Shown here piece by piece: positions 41,318 through 49,760 of a stretch of DNA of 64,000 nucleotides (position 1 is the first letter of the stretch; every line of letters begins with the position of its first letter). The notes beneath the pieces were generated by a model. That model searched no databases, was not told where the DNA came from, and was given only the letters and a program-made list of their open reading frames with translations. The position numbers and the translations under genes are program-made. Origin of the DNA: CAXXOK01 sp964497495 (lineage in GTDB: Bacteria > Bacillota > Clostridia > Christensenellales > Aristaeellaceae); contig CAZCCZ010000003.1 in assembly GCA_964497495.1 (NCBI GenBank), positions 62,001 through 126,000 on the forward strand, in the 5' to 3' direction.

Positions 41318-42310
41318 ATGAAGAAAAGACCCGTCACCATCTGCAGCGGCCAGTTCGGCGACCTGCCGACGGAAGAATTGTTTCAAACCATGCACGGCCT
41401 CGGCTACGACGGCCTGGAAATCGCCACCCAGTCCCACGTGGACGTGGACAGGATCGTGGCCGAACCGGCGTACCGGAAGGAATACGCGGCCCTGCTCCGC
41501 AGGTACGGGCTGGAAATCGGCGCGCTGTCCGGCCACCTGGCCGGGCAATGCGTGGGCGACCGGTACGACCCGCGGCTGGACAACTTCGTGCCCGCGAAGG
41601 TGAAGGGAAACCCGGAAGCCATCCGCGCGTGGGCGACGGAACGGATGAAAACCATCGCCCGGGCCGCGCAGCTGCTGGACGTGAAGGTGGTCACCTGCTT
41701 TTTGGGCAGCCCGATCTGGGCGTTCTGGTATTCTTTCCCGCAGACCACGCCGGAAATGGTGGAGGCGGGCTATCAGACGATCAGAGAGCTTTGGTCGCCC
41801 ATCTTCGACGAGTACGACCGTTGCGGCGTGAGGCTGGCGCTGGAAGTGCACCCCACGGAGATCGCCTTTGACTATTACTCCACGAAGCGCCTTCTGGAAA
41901 CGCTGGAATACCGGCCCACGCTGGGCCTGAACTTCGACCCGAGCCACCTGCTGTGGCAGGGCGTGGACCCCGTGACGTTCCTGAAGGATTTCAGCAAATA
42001 CGTCTACCACGTCCATTTGAAGGACGTGCGCCTGAACCGGGACGGGCGCGCGGGCGTGCTGGGCTCCCACATCGAGTTCGGGGATACCCGCCGGGGCTGG
42101 AACTTCGTCTCGCTGGGCCACGGGGACGTGGATTTCGAGGGGATCATCCGGGAACTGAACCAGGAAGGGTACGAAGGCCCCCTGTGCGTAGAGTGGGAGG
42201 ACAGCGGAATGGAGCGCCTGTACGGCGCGGCGGAAGCCCTCGCGTTCGCGCGCAGGCTCAACTTCCGACCCTCGGCCGTCGGGTTCGACGCGGCGCTTAA
42301 GATGGATTGA
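41318..42310 (+). CDS. Sugar phosphate isomerase/epimerase (AP endonuclease-2-like TIM barrel)
   Basis: A 330-residue TIM-barrel protein of the xylose-isomerase-like superfamily. GYDGLEIATQSHVDVD opens the barrel, and metal-binding acidic and His residues appear in LEVHPTEIAFD (near 172), LNFDPSHLLWQG (near 205), YHVHLKDVRL (near 229) and CVEWEDSG (near 290). With the dehydrogenase before it, it should convert the imported sugar into a keto or epimer form. The stop overlaps the stop of the opposing ROK gene by 14 bases. Confidence 0.9.
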   Translation: MKKRPVTICSGQFGDLPTEELFQTMHGLGYDGLEIATQSHVDVDRIVAEPAYRKEYAALLRRYGLEIGALSGHLAGQCVGDRYDPRLDNFVPAKVKGNPEAIRAWATERMKTIARAAQLLDVKVVTCFLGSPIWAFWYSFPQTTPEMVEAGYQTIRELWSPIFDEYDRCGVRLALEVHPTEIAFDYYSTKRLLETLEYRPTLGLNFDPSHLLWQGVDPVTFLKDFSKYVYHVHLKDVRLNRDGRAGVLGSHIEFGDTRRGWNFVSLGHGDVDFEGIIRELNQEGYEGPLCVEWEDSGMERLYGAAEALAFARRLNFRPSAVGFDAALKMD

Positions 42311-43490
42311 CCACCGCTTCCTCCAGCGCCTGCCGTACGGCCAGCGCCGCGGCGGCGTTGAGGTTCAGCGGCGTCTCCTCCAGAAGACGGATCTGCACGG
42401 TGTGCTTCTGGGTGAAGATGGACTTGGCGTAAAGCGTGTCCAGCATCCAGAAGAAAAGGTCGCGCTGGCCGCGCAGCCACGTGCAGTAGATCACCAGTTC
42501 TTGCGGGTCGTACGTCATGATGATGGTGGAGGTGGTGTCCACCAGATAGCCGATGGCCTGGGACAGCACGCGGGAGGCGGCTTCGTCCCCGTTCTGCGCC
42601 AGATCCAGCACCTGCGCCACCGTGGTCAGCTTGGAGGTGGCCTGCGCGTTGTACTGCCGCACGATGCCGATGTCGGAGCAATACAGTTCCAGACAGCCGG
42701 TGTTGCCGCAGGGGCAGGGAATACCGTCCTTACGCACGGTCAGGTGGCCGATCTCGCCGGACAGGCTGTGTTCCCCGCGGTATACCTGGCCGTTGATCAT
42801 CAGCGCCGAGCCGATGCCTTCGCAGATGGACAGGTACGCGCAGCTCCGCGGGTTGCGGATCTCGCCCGTCCGGGCCAGCAGATCCAGCGCGGCGTATACG
42901 TCCTTATCCACCACTACGGGGCAGCCCAGCACCTGCCGCAGGCGCTGGGCGACGGGGAACTGCTGCCACCTGGGCGCGCCGCTCATCTGCAGCACCACGC
43001 CGGTGGCGAAATCCACCGGCCCCGGCAGCGTAACCCCCACGCCCAACAGCTTTTCCCGCGCGATTCCCGCCCCCGTCAGACAGCGCTCCAACAGCTGCAC
43101 GGCTTGCCCGGTGTAGGTTTCCGGCCCGAGTTCGCCCATGGCCAGCGGCATTTCCTCCCGGGCGACGGGGCGCAGGGAAAGGTCGAACACACCTGCTTCC
43201 AGGTGGTTCAACCGGATGCTGATGCTGCCCACGCAGCCGATGTTATCCGCCAGCCGGTACTGGTCGGCCCTCCGCCCGCCGCTGGAGGCCGCCATGCCCC
43301 GGCAGACGATCAGACCGTCCTCCGCCAGCCGCGCCACGGCCCCGTGCACGGTGGAAGGCATCAGGCCGGTGGCGGCGCACATCTCCGGCTTGGAGATGCC
43401 GGGTTCCCGGTAAATCAGCTGCAAAAGAGTGACCAGATGGGCGGTCTTGACCGGCAAACGCGGCGTTTTCGGGGGCGTCATTTTTTTCAA
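42297..43490 (-). CDS. ROK-family transcriptional repressor (NagC/XylR type)
   Basis: A 397-residue protein. The N-terminal winged helix (residues about 15-75; REPGISKPEMCAATGLMPST) is followed by a ROK sugar-kinase-like domain with the zinc motif CPCGNTGCLELY near 245. The kinase ATP site is changed, as usual for repressors. It lies between the importer block and the rightward sugar cluster and probably controls that cluster from the shared intergenic region. Start could be TTG at 43490 or ATG at 43481; neither has a strong ribosome-binding site. Confidence 0.9.
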   Translation of the reverse strand: MKKMTPPKTPRLPVKTAHLVTLLQLIYREPGISKPEMCAATGLMPSTVHGAVARLAEDGLIVCRGMAASSGGRRADQYRLADNIGCVGSISIRLNHLEAGVFDLSLRPVAREEMPLAMGELGPETYTGQAVQLLERCLTGAGIAREKLLGVGVTLPGPVDFATGVVLQMSGAPRWQQFPVAQRLRQVLGCPVVVDKDVYAALDLLARTGEIRNPRSCAYLSICEGIGSALMINGQVYRGEHSLSGEIGHLTVRKDGIPCPCGNTGCLELYCSDIGIVRQYNAQATSKLTTVAQVLDLAQNGDEAASRVLSQAIGYLVDTTSTIIMTYDPQELVIYCTWLRGQRDLFFWMLDTLYAKSIFTQKHTVQIRLLEETPLNLNAAAALAVRQALEEAVVNPS

Positions 43491-43500
43491 CAGCTTTCAT

Positions 43501-43564
43501 CAAACTTATTTCCAAGGTAGAATGAAGTTGCCTTATTGTAGCAGGTCCCCGGCGGGCCTGTCAA
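43501..43564 (-). promoter_or_regulatory. Promoter of the ROK repressor with inverted repeat
   Basis: On the minus strand TTGACA (43564-43559) and TACAAT (43540-43535) with an 18-base spacer. AACTT...AAGTT arms (near 43503-43529) flank the start site as an imperfect inverted repeat and may be the repressor's operator. Confidence 0.72.
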
Positions 43565-43582
43565 GGCGGGACGGAGGAACCC

Positions 43583-44410
43583 ATGTATTGGGAGGAACTG
43601 CGAAAACGGCCGGAGGGAACGCCGTTTCGCTATGCGGTGCTTGATTTCGACGGCACGGTCAGCCTGATCCGGGAGGGCTGGCAGCCGATTATGATTCAGT
43701 ACTTTTCCGAGGAACTGGCGGCCACGCCGGAAGGAAAACGGGAAAACGACGGGAAACTGCGGGACAGGGCGCGGGAGATGATCTTCTTCCACACGGGGAA
43801 GCAGACCATCTACCAGTGCATCGCGCTGGCGGAAGCAATATCCGGGATGGGCGGGCGGCCGCTGGACCCGCAGGCCTATAAGGACGAGTATCTGCGCCGC
43901 CTCCTTGCCAAGATCGACGGGCGGCTTTCGGGCCTCGCCGACGGAAGCGTGGACCCGGAAACGCTCACCGTGCCGGGCACCTACGACTTGCTGAACCTGC
44001 TGGCCGCCCGCGGCGTGACGCCGTATCTGGCCAGCGGCACGGACGAGGAGCACGTGCTCAGGGAAGCTGCGCTGCTGGGGCTTTCGAAGTATTTCGGCCC
44101 CCATATCTACGGCGCCCAGAAGGATTACCGAACCTTTTCCAAAAAGATGGTCATCGACCGGCTGGTTGCGGAAAACCGGCTTGCTGGCGAAGCCCTGCTG
44201 GGCTTCGGCGACGGGTACGTGGAGATCGAGAACGTCCGCGGGGCCGGCGGGTACGCCGTTGGCGTGGCCTCCGACGAGGCCGCGCGGCGGGGCGTCGACG
44301 CCTGGAAGCGGGAACGCCTCATCCGCGCGGGCGCGGACGCGATCATCCCGGATTACCGGGAGATCGCCGTACTGGAAAGCCGCCTGTTTGACGCGGCGAA
44401 AGGAGAATAA
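43583..44410 (+). CDS. HAD-superfamily phosphatase
   Basis: A 275-residue protein. DFDGT (Asp21 nucleophile, Asp23) and the later GFGDGYVEIENVRGAG (near 209-224) are HAD motifs 1 and 4; ASGTDEEH near 152 is motif 2. A helical cap lies between residues 35 and 125. It should remove phosphate from a sugar phosphate. It starts a five-gene rightward cluster with two sugar kinases and a GmhA-like isomerase. It is longer than GmhB-type heptose phosphatases, so identity with those is doubtful. Confidence 0.88.
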   Translation: MYWEELRKRPEGTPFRYAVLDFDGTVSLIREGWQPIMIQYFSEELAATPEGKRENDGKLRDRAREMIFFHTGKQTIYQCIALAEAISGMGGRPLDPQAYKDEYLRRLLAKIDGRLSGLADGSVDPETLTVPGTYDLLNLLAARGVTPYLASGTDEEHVLREAALLGLSKYFGPHIYGAQKDYRTFSKKMVIDRLVAENRLAGEALLGFGDGYVEIENVRGAGGYAVGVASDEAARRGVDAWKRERLIRAGADAIIPDYREIAVLESRLFDAAKGE

Positions 44411-44412
44411 CC

Positions 44413-45375
44413 ATGCCGTTTACACAGTTCGACCGTTCCCGTTTGCACCTGCTGCCCATCGCGCAGCGGGAGCACGATTTGGATTTGAGCGTGATGATGG
44501 ACCCGGCGGCGGAAACGGACTACCGCCACCCGACGATCGAGGCGCTGGCGCAGCGCATCCGCGCCGCGCGCGAAAAAGGCGCGGCGGTCGTGATGATGAT
44601 GGGCGCGCACGTGATCCGCGCGGGCGCGGGGCCGGTGCTGATCCGCCTGATGGAGGAGGGGTGGATCACCCACTTCGCCTTCAACGGCGCGGGCGGCATC
44701 CACGATTTCGAGTTCGCCATGATCGGCGCCACCACGGAGAGCGTGGCCAAATACATCAGCGAAGGGCAGTTCGGCCTCTGGCAGGAGGACGCCCGCTACA
44801 ACGAAGCCGTCAACCGGGGCGCGAAGGAGGGGCTGGGCTTCGGGGAATCGCTGGGGAAATACGTATGGGAAAACCACTTTCCCCACCGCGAGATCAGCCT
44901 GCTGGCGGCCTGTTACCGCAGGCAGGTGCCCGCGACCGTGCACGTGGGCATCGGCTGCGATATCGTGCACGAGCAGCCCAACGCGGACGGCGCGGCCATC
45001 GGCGAGGCGACCTACCGGGATTTCCTCATCTATTGCCACACCATCGAGAATATGGAGAACGGCGTGTTCCTCAACTTCGGTTCCGCCGTCATCGGGCCGG
45101 AGGTATACCTGAAGGCGCTTTCCATGTGCCGCAACGTCGCTAAACAGGAAGGGCGCTCCATCCGGCATTTCACCACCGCGGTGTTCGACCTGCTGCCGCT
45201 GGAAGGCAAGAACGTGCACGACGCGCCGCCCAAATCCGACCCGCGCTATTATTTCCGGCCGTGGAAAACCATCATGGCCCGCACCGTGGCCGACGGCGGC
45301 GAAAGCTTTTACGTGCAGGGGCAGCACCGGGACACCGTGGCGTACCTGGGCCGGCTTTTGCTGAAGGGGGAGTAA
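44413..45375 (+). CDS. Deoxyhypusine-synthase-like protein, function unknown
   Basis: A 320-residue protein. The stretch near residues 58-100 (VMMMGAHVIRAGAGPVLIRL, then EEGWITHFAFNGAGGIHDFE) follows the pattern of the deoxyhypusine synthase NAD-binding core (a strand, S/H..R.G, a helix, then V..TAGG.EED). The later segment HVGIGCDIVHEQPNADG is well conserved in style but not part of true deoxyhypusine synthases. Bacteria have no hypusine, so the reaction must differ. It starts two bases after the phosphatase stop and probably acts on the same sugar. Confidence 0.6.
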   Translation: MPFTQFDRSRLHLLPIAQREHDLDLSVMMDPAAETDYRHPTIEALAQRIRAAREKGAAVVMMMGAHVIRAGAGPVLIRLMEEGWITHFAFNGAGGIHDFEFAMIGATTESVAKYISEGQFGLWQEDARYNEAVNRGAKEGLGFGESLGKYVWENHFPHREISLLAACYRRQVPATVHVGIGCDIVHEQPNADGAAIGEATYRDFLIYCHTIENMENGVFLNFGSAVIGPEVYLKALSMCRNVAKQEGRSIRHFTTAVFDLLPLEGKNVHDAPPKSDPRYYFRPWKTIMARTVADGGESFYVQGQHRDTVAYLGRLLLKGE

Positions 45376-45377
45376 GC

Positions 45378-46382
45378 GTGAGGGAGGAAAGGCTTGCCGA
45401 TCTTCTTTCCCGCTTCGGGAGCCTGCGCGTCGCGGTGGTGGGTGACCTGTTTCTGGACGAGTGGTTCCATATCGACCCCGCGCTTGACGAGCCTTCGCTG
45501 GAAACGGGGCTGCCCGCGTGGCAGGTGACGAGCACGGCCGCCAGCCCCGGCGCTGCGGGCACGGTGCTCAACAACCTCCGCGCCATGGGCGTGGGCAGCC
45601 TGTACGCCGTAAGCTTTACCGGCGAGGACGGGAACGGCTGGCGTCTGCGGCAACTGCTCGCGCAGCGGGGCGTGGACACGGCCCACGTGCTCAGCGTGCC
45701 GGAACGGATGACGCCCGCCTATATGAAGCCCATGTTTCAGCGGGGGGAACGGCTGGAGGAAGGCAACCGGCTGGACGTGAAAAACCGCCTGCCCACGCCC
45801 GCGTGGGTGGAAGAGCGCATCATGGCCTCGATGGAAACGCTGGCCCCGCTAACGGACGCGATCATCGCGCTGGACCAGCTGACGGAGACCGATACGGGCG
45901 TGGTCACGGCCCGGGTGCGGGGGAAACTGGCGGAACTCGGGGAGCGGTACCCTTCGCTGATCCTCTTCGCGGATTCGCGCTCCCGCATCGCGCAGTTCAG
46001 GAACGTCATCATCAAGTGCAACCGTCAGGAGGCGGAACTGGCGCTTGGCGAGGCGCTGCCGCCCGAGCGGGCGATCGCGGCGATGCGGGCGCGCACGGGA
46101 AGGACCGTGTTCGTCACCCTCGGAAGCGACGGCATCGCGACCGGGGAAGGCCCCGCGGCTCCCGCCGCGCGCCAGAAGGGGCCCATCGACGTTTGCGGCG
46201 CGGGGGACGCCGCCACGGCCGCGCTGGTCTGCGGGCTGTGCGCGGGCGCGACGCCCGGGGAGGCGGCGGAACTGGGCAACCTGTCCTCCGGCGTTACGGT
46301 GCGCAAACTCGGCACCACGGGTACCGCCTCGCAGGCGGAAATGACGGCCCTCTATCACGAACAGTTTGGGGAACGATTATGA
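45378..46382 (+). CDS. PfkB/RfaE-like sugar kinase (HldE kinase-domain type)
   Basis: A 334-residue protein of the ribokinase fold. It resembles the kinase half of HldE (RfaE): VAVVGDLFLDEWFHID at the start, a SPGAAGTVLNNL segment near 55 in place of GGAANVA, and DVCGAGD near 271-277 with the catalytic Asp. In HldE this domain phosphorylates a heptose 7-phosphate at C1. No nucleotidyltransferase domain follows. GTG at 45378 lies seven bases after AAGGGGG. It overlaps the next gene in ATGA. Confidence 0.83.
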   Translation: MREERLADLLSRFGSLRVAVVGDLFLDEWFHIDPALDEPSLETGLPAWQVTSTAASPGAAGTVLNNLRAMGVGSLYAVSFTGEDGNGWRLRQLLAQRGVDTAHVLSVPERMTPAYMKPMFQRGERLEEGNRLDVKNRLPTPAWVEERIMASMETLAPLTDAIIALDQLTETDTGVVTARVRGKLAELGERYPSLILFADSRSRIAQFRNVIIKCNRQEAELALGEALPPERAIAAMRARTGRTVFVTLGSDGIATGEGPAAPAARQKGPIDVCGAGDAATAALVCGLCAGATPGEAAELGNLSSGVTVRKLGTTGTASQAEMTALYHEQFGERL

Positions 46383-47308
46383 TTGCACTGTGTTTCGACG
46401 TCGGCGGTTCCAAGTACGTCACCGGGCTGGTTACCGGGGAAGGCCGCGTGCTGTGCTCCGAGCGCGGCGAATGGGCCGCGCTTACGCCGGAAGGCGTGAT
46501 GGAGGCGCTGACCGCCTCCGGGCGGCGGATGCTTGCCGCGCATCCGGAGTATACGCCGGAGATCATCGGCGTGACCATTCCGGGGCTGGCCGACGCGGAG
46601 AAAGGGCTGTGGGTGGAAGCCAGCTTTTCCGGCATCCGGAACCTGCCCGTATGCGGGCTGCTCCGGGAGGCGTTCGGCCTGCCCGCGTACGGTGAGAACG
46701 ACGCGAAGGCCTGCGCGCTGGCGGAAAAGCTGTACGGGGAAGCGCGGGGCACGGATAACTTTCTGTACGTCACGGTTTCCAACGGCGTGGGCGGCGCGGT
46801 GTTCGCCGACGGGCGCCTGCTGTACGGCGGCGGCGCCGCGGGCGAGTGCGGGCACGTGACCGTGGTGGAAAACGGGCGGACGTGCAAGTGCGGCAAGAAG
46901 GGCTGCCTGGAAGCGTACGCGGCGGGCCCGGGGATCGCCCGTACGTACGAGGAGCATACGGGCCGGCGCGAGGAAGGCGAGGAGATCGCCCGCCTGGCGC
47001 GCTCCGGGGACGCCGCCGCACAGGAGGTTTTCCGGCTGGAAGGCGTTTACCTGGGCCGGATGATCGGCATGGCGGTCAACCTGCTGAGCCCCGACCTTGT
47101 GGTCGTGGGCGGCGGGCTTTCCCTCGCGTTCGACCTGTTCGGGCCCTCGCTGGAGGAAACAGTCTGGTCGCACGTCTACCTGGCAGCCAACCCCGGCCTG
47201 CGGGTGCTGCCCACCCCGCTGGGCTATCAGGGCGGGTTGCTGGGGGCGGCGGCGCTGGCCGTATGCGGCGGGGCCCGGCGGTACGGGTATCACGGAAAGG
47301 CGGTATGA
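46379..47308 (+). CDS. ROK-family sugar kinase
   Basis: A 309-residue protein with the ROK ATP site CFDVGGSKYVTGLV at residue 5, the GECGHVTV histidine near 155-165 and the zinc cluster CKCGKKGCLEAYA (near 170-180). No helix-turn-helix is present, so it is an enzyme and not a repressor. It may phosphorylate the incoming sugar (glucokinase or N-acetylmannosamine/sedoheptulose kinase type). The start overlaps the previous stop by four bases. Confidence 0.87.
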   Translation: MIALCFDVGGSKYVTGLVTGEGRVLCSERGEWAALTPEGVMEALTASGRRMLAAHPEYTPEIIGVTIPGLADAEKGLWVEASFSGIRNLPVCGLLREAFGLPAYGENDAKACALAEKLYGEARGTDNFLYVTVSNGVGGAVFADGRLLYGGGAAGECGHVTVVENGRTCKCGKKGCLEAYAAGPGIARTYEEHTGRREEGEEIARLARSGDAAAQEVFRLEGVYLGRMIGMAVNLLSPDLVVVGGGLSLAFDLFGPSLEETVWSHVYLAANPGLRVLPTPLGYQGGLLGAAALAVCGGARRYGYHGKAV

Positions 47309-47311
47309 AAG

Positions 47312-47887
47312 ATGGATGCGCAACAAACGGTAACGGCTTATCAAAAAGAGCTGATCGGCGCGGTGAACGCCATCGACGCGGAGGAGTTGGGCAAGGCGCT
47401 GGAACTCCTGATCGGGGCTTACCGCGGCGACCGGCAGGTGTTCGTGTTCGGCAACGGCGGCAGCGCCGCCACGGCCAACCATTTCGTCTGCGATTTCGGC
47501 AAGAACGCCGTTCCGGGGGACAGGCGCCGTTTCCGCATCCTGTCTCTGGCGGACAACGCGGCCACGATCACCGCGCTGGCCAACGACATCGCCTACGAGG
47601 AGGTTTTCCGCCAGCAGCTGATCAACCTTATGCGTCCCGGCGACGTCGCCGTCGCCATCAGCGCCAGCGGCAACTCCCCCAACGTGGTTCGCGCCTGCGA
47701 GTACGTGCGGGAAAAGGGCGGCCGGCTGATCGTGCTGGCCGGTTTCGGCGGCGGGAAGATCGCCCCGATGGCGGACGCGGCGCTGGTGGCGCGCATGGAA
47801 AGCTACGAGCGCGTGGAGGACATTCACCTGATCATTCTGCATATGATCGTTTGCTGGTTCAAGGAACATCAGCATCTGCTGCCCTGA
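47312..47887 (+). CDS. SIS-domain isomerase, GmhA-like
   Basis: A 191-residue protein of the GmhA (sedoheptulose 7-phosphate isomerase) family by length and motifs: VFVFGNGGSAATANHFVCDF near 41 and AISASGNSPNVV near 107, then EDIHLIILHMIVC at the end. GmhA makes heptose 7-phosphate, the first step towards ADP-heptose, and related SIS enzymes act on other sugars. With the RfaE-like kinase it gives two of the steps, but nucleotidyltransferase and epimerase are absent from this cluster. Last gene before a large hairpin. Confidence 0.85.
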   Translation: MDAQQTVTAYQKELIGAVNAIDAEELGKALELLIGAYRGDRQVFVFGNGGSAATANHFVCDFGKNAVPGDRRRFRILSLADNAATITALANDIAYEEVFRQQLINLMRPGDVAVAISASGNSPNVVRACEYVREKGGRLIVLAGFGGGKIAPMADAALVARMESYERVEDIHLIILHMIVCWFKEHQHLLP

Positions 47888-47919
47888 CTTTTTCATCAAG
47901 GGCGCTTTTCCTGTCCGGG

Positions 47920-47967
47920 CGGCCCCGGAGCTCTCCCCGCGCGCGACGCGGGAGAACTCCGGGGCCG
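47920..47967 (+). terminator. Large hairpin ending the sugar-phosphate cluster
   Basis: A stem of about 20 bp from CGGCCCCGGAG to CTCCGGGGCCG, with one mismatch and one bulge and a small loop near 47941-47945. No T-run follows, so it may act as weak terminator or mRNA end stabiliser. Confidence 0.7.
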
Positions 47968-47988
47968 TTATCGCGCTTGGCGGCGCGG

Positions 47989-48016
47989 TTGACAAACCCC
48001 CCGCGCCGTTTATAAT
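47989..48016 (+). promoter_or_regulatory. Promoter of the TrkA/RyR unit
   Basis: TTGACA (47989-47994) and TATAAT (48011-48016), both perfect, with a 16-base spacer. The leader is about 80 bases long. Confidence 0.88.
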
Positions 48017-48101
48017 AATTTTATCAACACTCCGCGCGCCGTTTCCGCAACCGCACGGCCGGCCGAGCCGTTCCGCAACGACGACCGATAGGGGAAAACC
48101 G

Positions 48102-49760
48102 ATGAAAAAAGCATTAGGGCTGCTGCGATCCAAAGGGTTTACGACTGTTTTTTCCTTCCTCCCGCTGGCGCTGGGCATGGTCGCCTACATGGAGTATTAC
48201 CGGCTGCTGCTGGGACGGTACGACGTTTTCTATTCGCTGTACAGCTCGCTGAGGCTTTATCTGGCCTCGACAGACGCTTCGGCGGACAAGGTGCTGGCCG
48301 TGGGGCTTGCCCTGCCTTTCCGCGTCTGCCTGGAGGCGGGGCGCTGGACGGGCCTTTTCGTCACCACGACGGTCGCCACGCGGCTCCTGAGCGGCGCGAT
48401 CCGGGACCTGCGCGCGCGCCTGAAGGCGGCGCGGCCCGAAGCCGTCGCGCTGCACGGGCAGGAAAAGTACCGCGCGCTGCTTGCGGAATCCATCGGGAAG
48501 GAAGCCGTACCGGCGGACAGCGAAGGCGCGTTCAGGGCCCGGCGGCACATCGTGGCGTTCGGCAGCGACGCGGAAACCTTCCGCTTCCTCGACGACCACT
48601 TCGCGCAGCTGAATGGCGGCAGGCCCGGCGCCGCGTCGCGCCAGATCTACCTGTGCACCGCCGGAATGCCGCGCACGTATTACGGGGGCCGGGGCTTCGC
48701 TATCAGCAACATGGCGGAAAACACCGCCCGCATGTACTGGAACCGGCTGTACCTGCGCCGCTTCGGCGACCGGCCCGAGCGCCGCGTGGTGATTCTGGGC
48801 TTCGGGGATTACGGCCGGCAGTTGCTGACGCAGGGGTTGCTTGTCAACGTGTTCACGGGCGCGCCGGATATGCGCTACGATGTGTTCGGCGATCCGGCCC
48901 CGTTCCTGAACGCGCGGCGGTCGCTGGACGGCTTTCTGGCGGTCGACCGGGAGGAGGAAGGCAAGGACTGCGTGTTCTTCCACCGGGAACCCTGGGATAC
49001 GGCCATCGAGGTGCTGTGCGCGGCGGACAGGATTCTGCTGGCGGACGACGCGGAGGAGGAGAACCTGCGCGGCCTCAACCGGCTGGCGGAGCTCAATATC
49101 CGAGCCGCCGTGCACATTCGCGCGTCGGACGTTACGCTGGCGCGGTGCCTGTGGCCCCGGCGAAGGGTGGAGGAAAACACGCACGACGCCGACCTTTGCG
49201 TGTTCGGCACCGACCGGTCGCTGTACACCCGGGCGATCATTCTGGAGGAATCGCTGCAGCTTACGGCGCGCTGTATCCACGCGCAGTACATGCGCAGGGT
49301 AAGCCGCCCCGCCTGCGCGGGCTGCGCCCAGCCCGGCACCCTGCCGGACTGCGCCAAAGCCTGCGAAGCGGTGGAGAAGGAATGGACGGAGATGGAGCCT
49401 TTCTACCAGAGCTCCAACATCGCGCAGGCCGACCATATGCCGGTCAAGGCGCGGCAGTTGCTGGGGCGTGATTTCGCGGTCACCGGCGCGTGCGCGGCGG
49501 AATGCCGGGCACGCATCAGGGAACTGACGGATGCGGGCCGGCTCGCTCCCTATCTGGCGATGGAACACAACCGCTGGATCCGCAACCAGAGCCTGCACGG
49601 CTGGGTATACGGCCCCGAGCGGGACAACCGCGCGAGAATCCATCCGCTGATGGTGCCGTTCGATTCCCTGCCGGAGGCCCAGAAGACGAAGGACAAAGAC
49701 GCCTACGACGTCCTGCTGGACGTGCTGGAAAGCGAGAAAGCGGGCGAGTCTCGTGTATAA
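48102..49760 (+). CDS. Membrane protein with TrkA/RCK-like and RyR-like domains
   Basis: A 552-residue protein. Hydrophobic segments at about 13-32 (FTTVFSFLPLALGMVAYMEY) and 65-95 suggest two membrane helices. Two Rossmann-like stretches follow: RHIVAFGSDAETFRFLDDHF near 147 and RRVVILGFGDYGRQLL near 228, like the TrkA-N/RCK domains that bind NAD or nucleotides in ion channels. A Cys cluster (CAGC then CAKAC near 405-420) may bind metal. The last 110 residues resemble the ryanodine receptor RyR domain (MEHNRWIRNQSLHGWVYGPE; HPLMVPFDSLPE). It probably links a ligand or nucleotide signal to ion flow. Confidence 0.7.
   Translation: MKKALGLLRSKGFTTVFSFLPLALGMVAYMEYYRLLLGRYDVFYSLYSSLRLYLASTDASADKVLAVGLALPFRVCLEAGRWTGLFVTTTVATRLLSGAIRDLRARLKAARPEAVALHGQEKYRALLAESIGKEAVPADSEGAFRARRHIVAFGSDAETFRFLDDHFAQLNGGRPGAASRQIYLCTAGMPRTYYGGRGFAISNMAENTARMYWNRLYLRRFGDRPERRVVILGFGDYGRQLLTQGLLVNVFTGAPDMRYDVFGDPAPFLNARRSLDGFLAVDREEEGKDCVFFHREPWDTAIEVLCAADRILLADDAEEENLRGLNRLAELNIRAAVHIRASDVTLARCLWPRRRVEENTHDADLCVFGTDRSLYTRAIILEESLQLTARCIHAQYMRRVSRPACAGCAQPGTLPDCAKACEAVEKEWTEMEPFYQSSNIAQADHMPVKARQLLGRDFAVTGACAAECRARIRELTDAGRLAPYLAMEHNRWIRNQSLHGWVYGPERDNRARIHPLMVPFDSLPEAQKTKDKDAYDVLLDVLESEKAGESRV

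Noticed and set aside
45518..46378. Upstream extension of the ROK kinase frame to 596 residues
   Set aside because: The extension lies opposite the reading of the well-supported kinase gene in another frame; the ATGA overlap at 46379 marks the true start.
46355..48178. Long leftward open frame opposite the ROK kinase and GmhA-like genes
   Set aside because: Shadow of strongly supported rightward genes; no ribosome-binding site and no recognisable domain.
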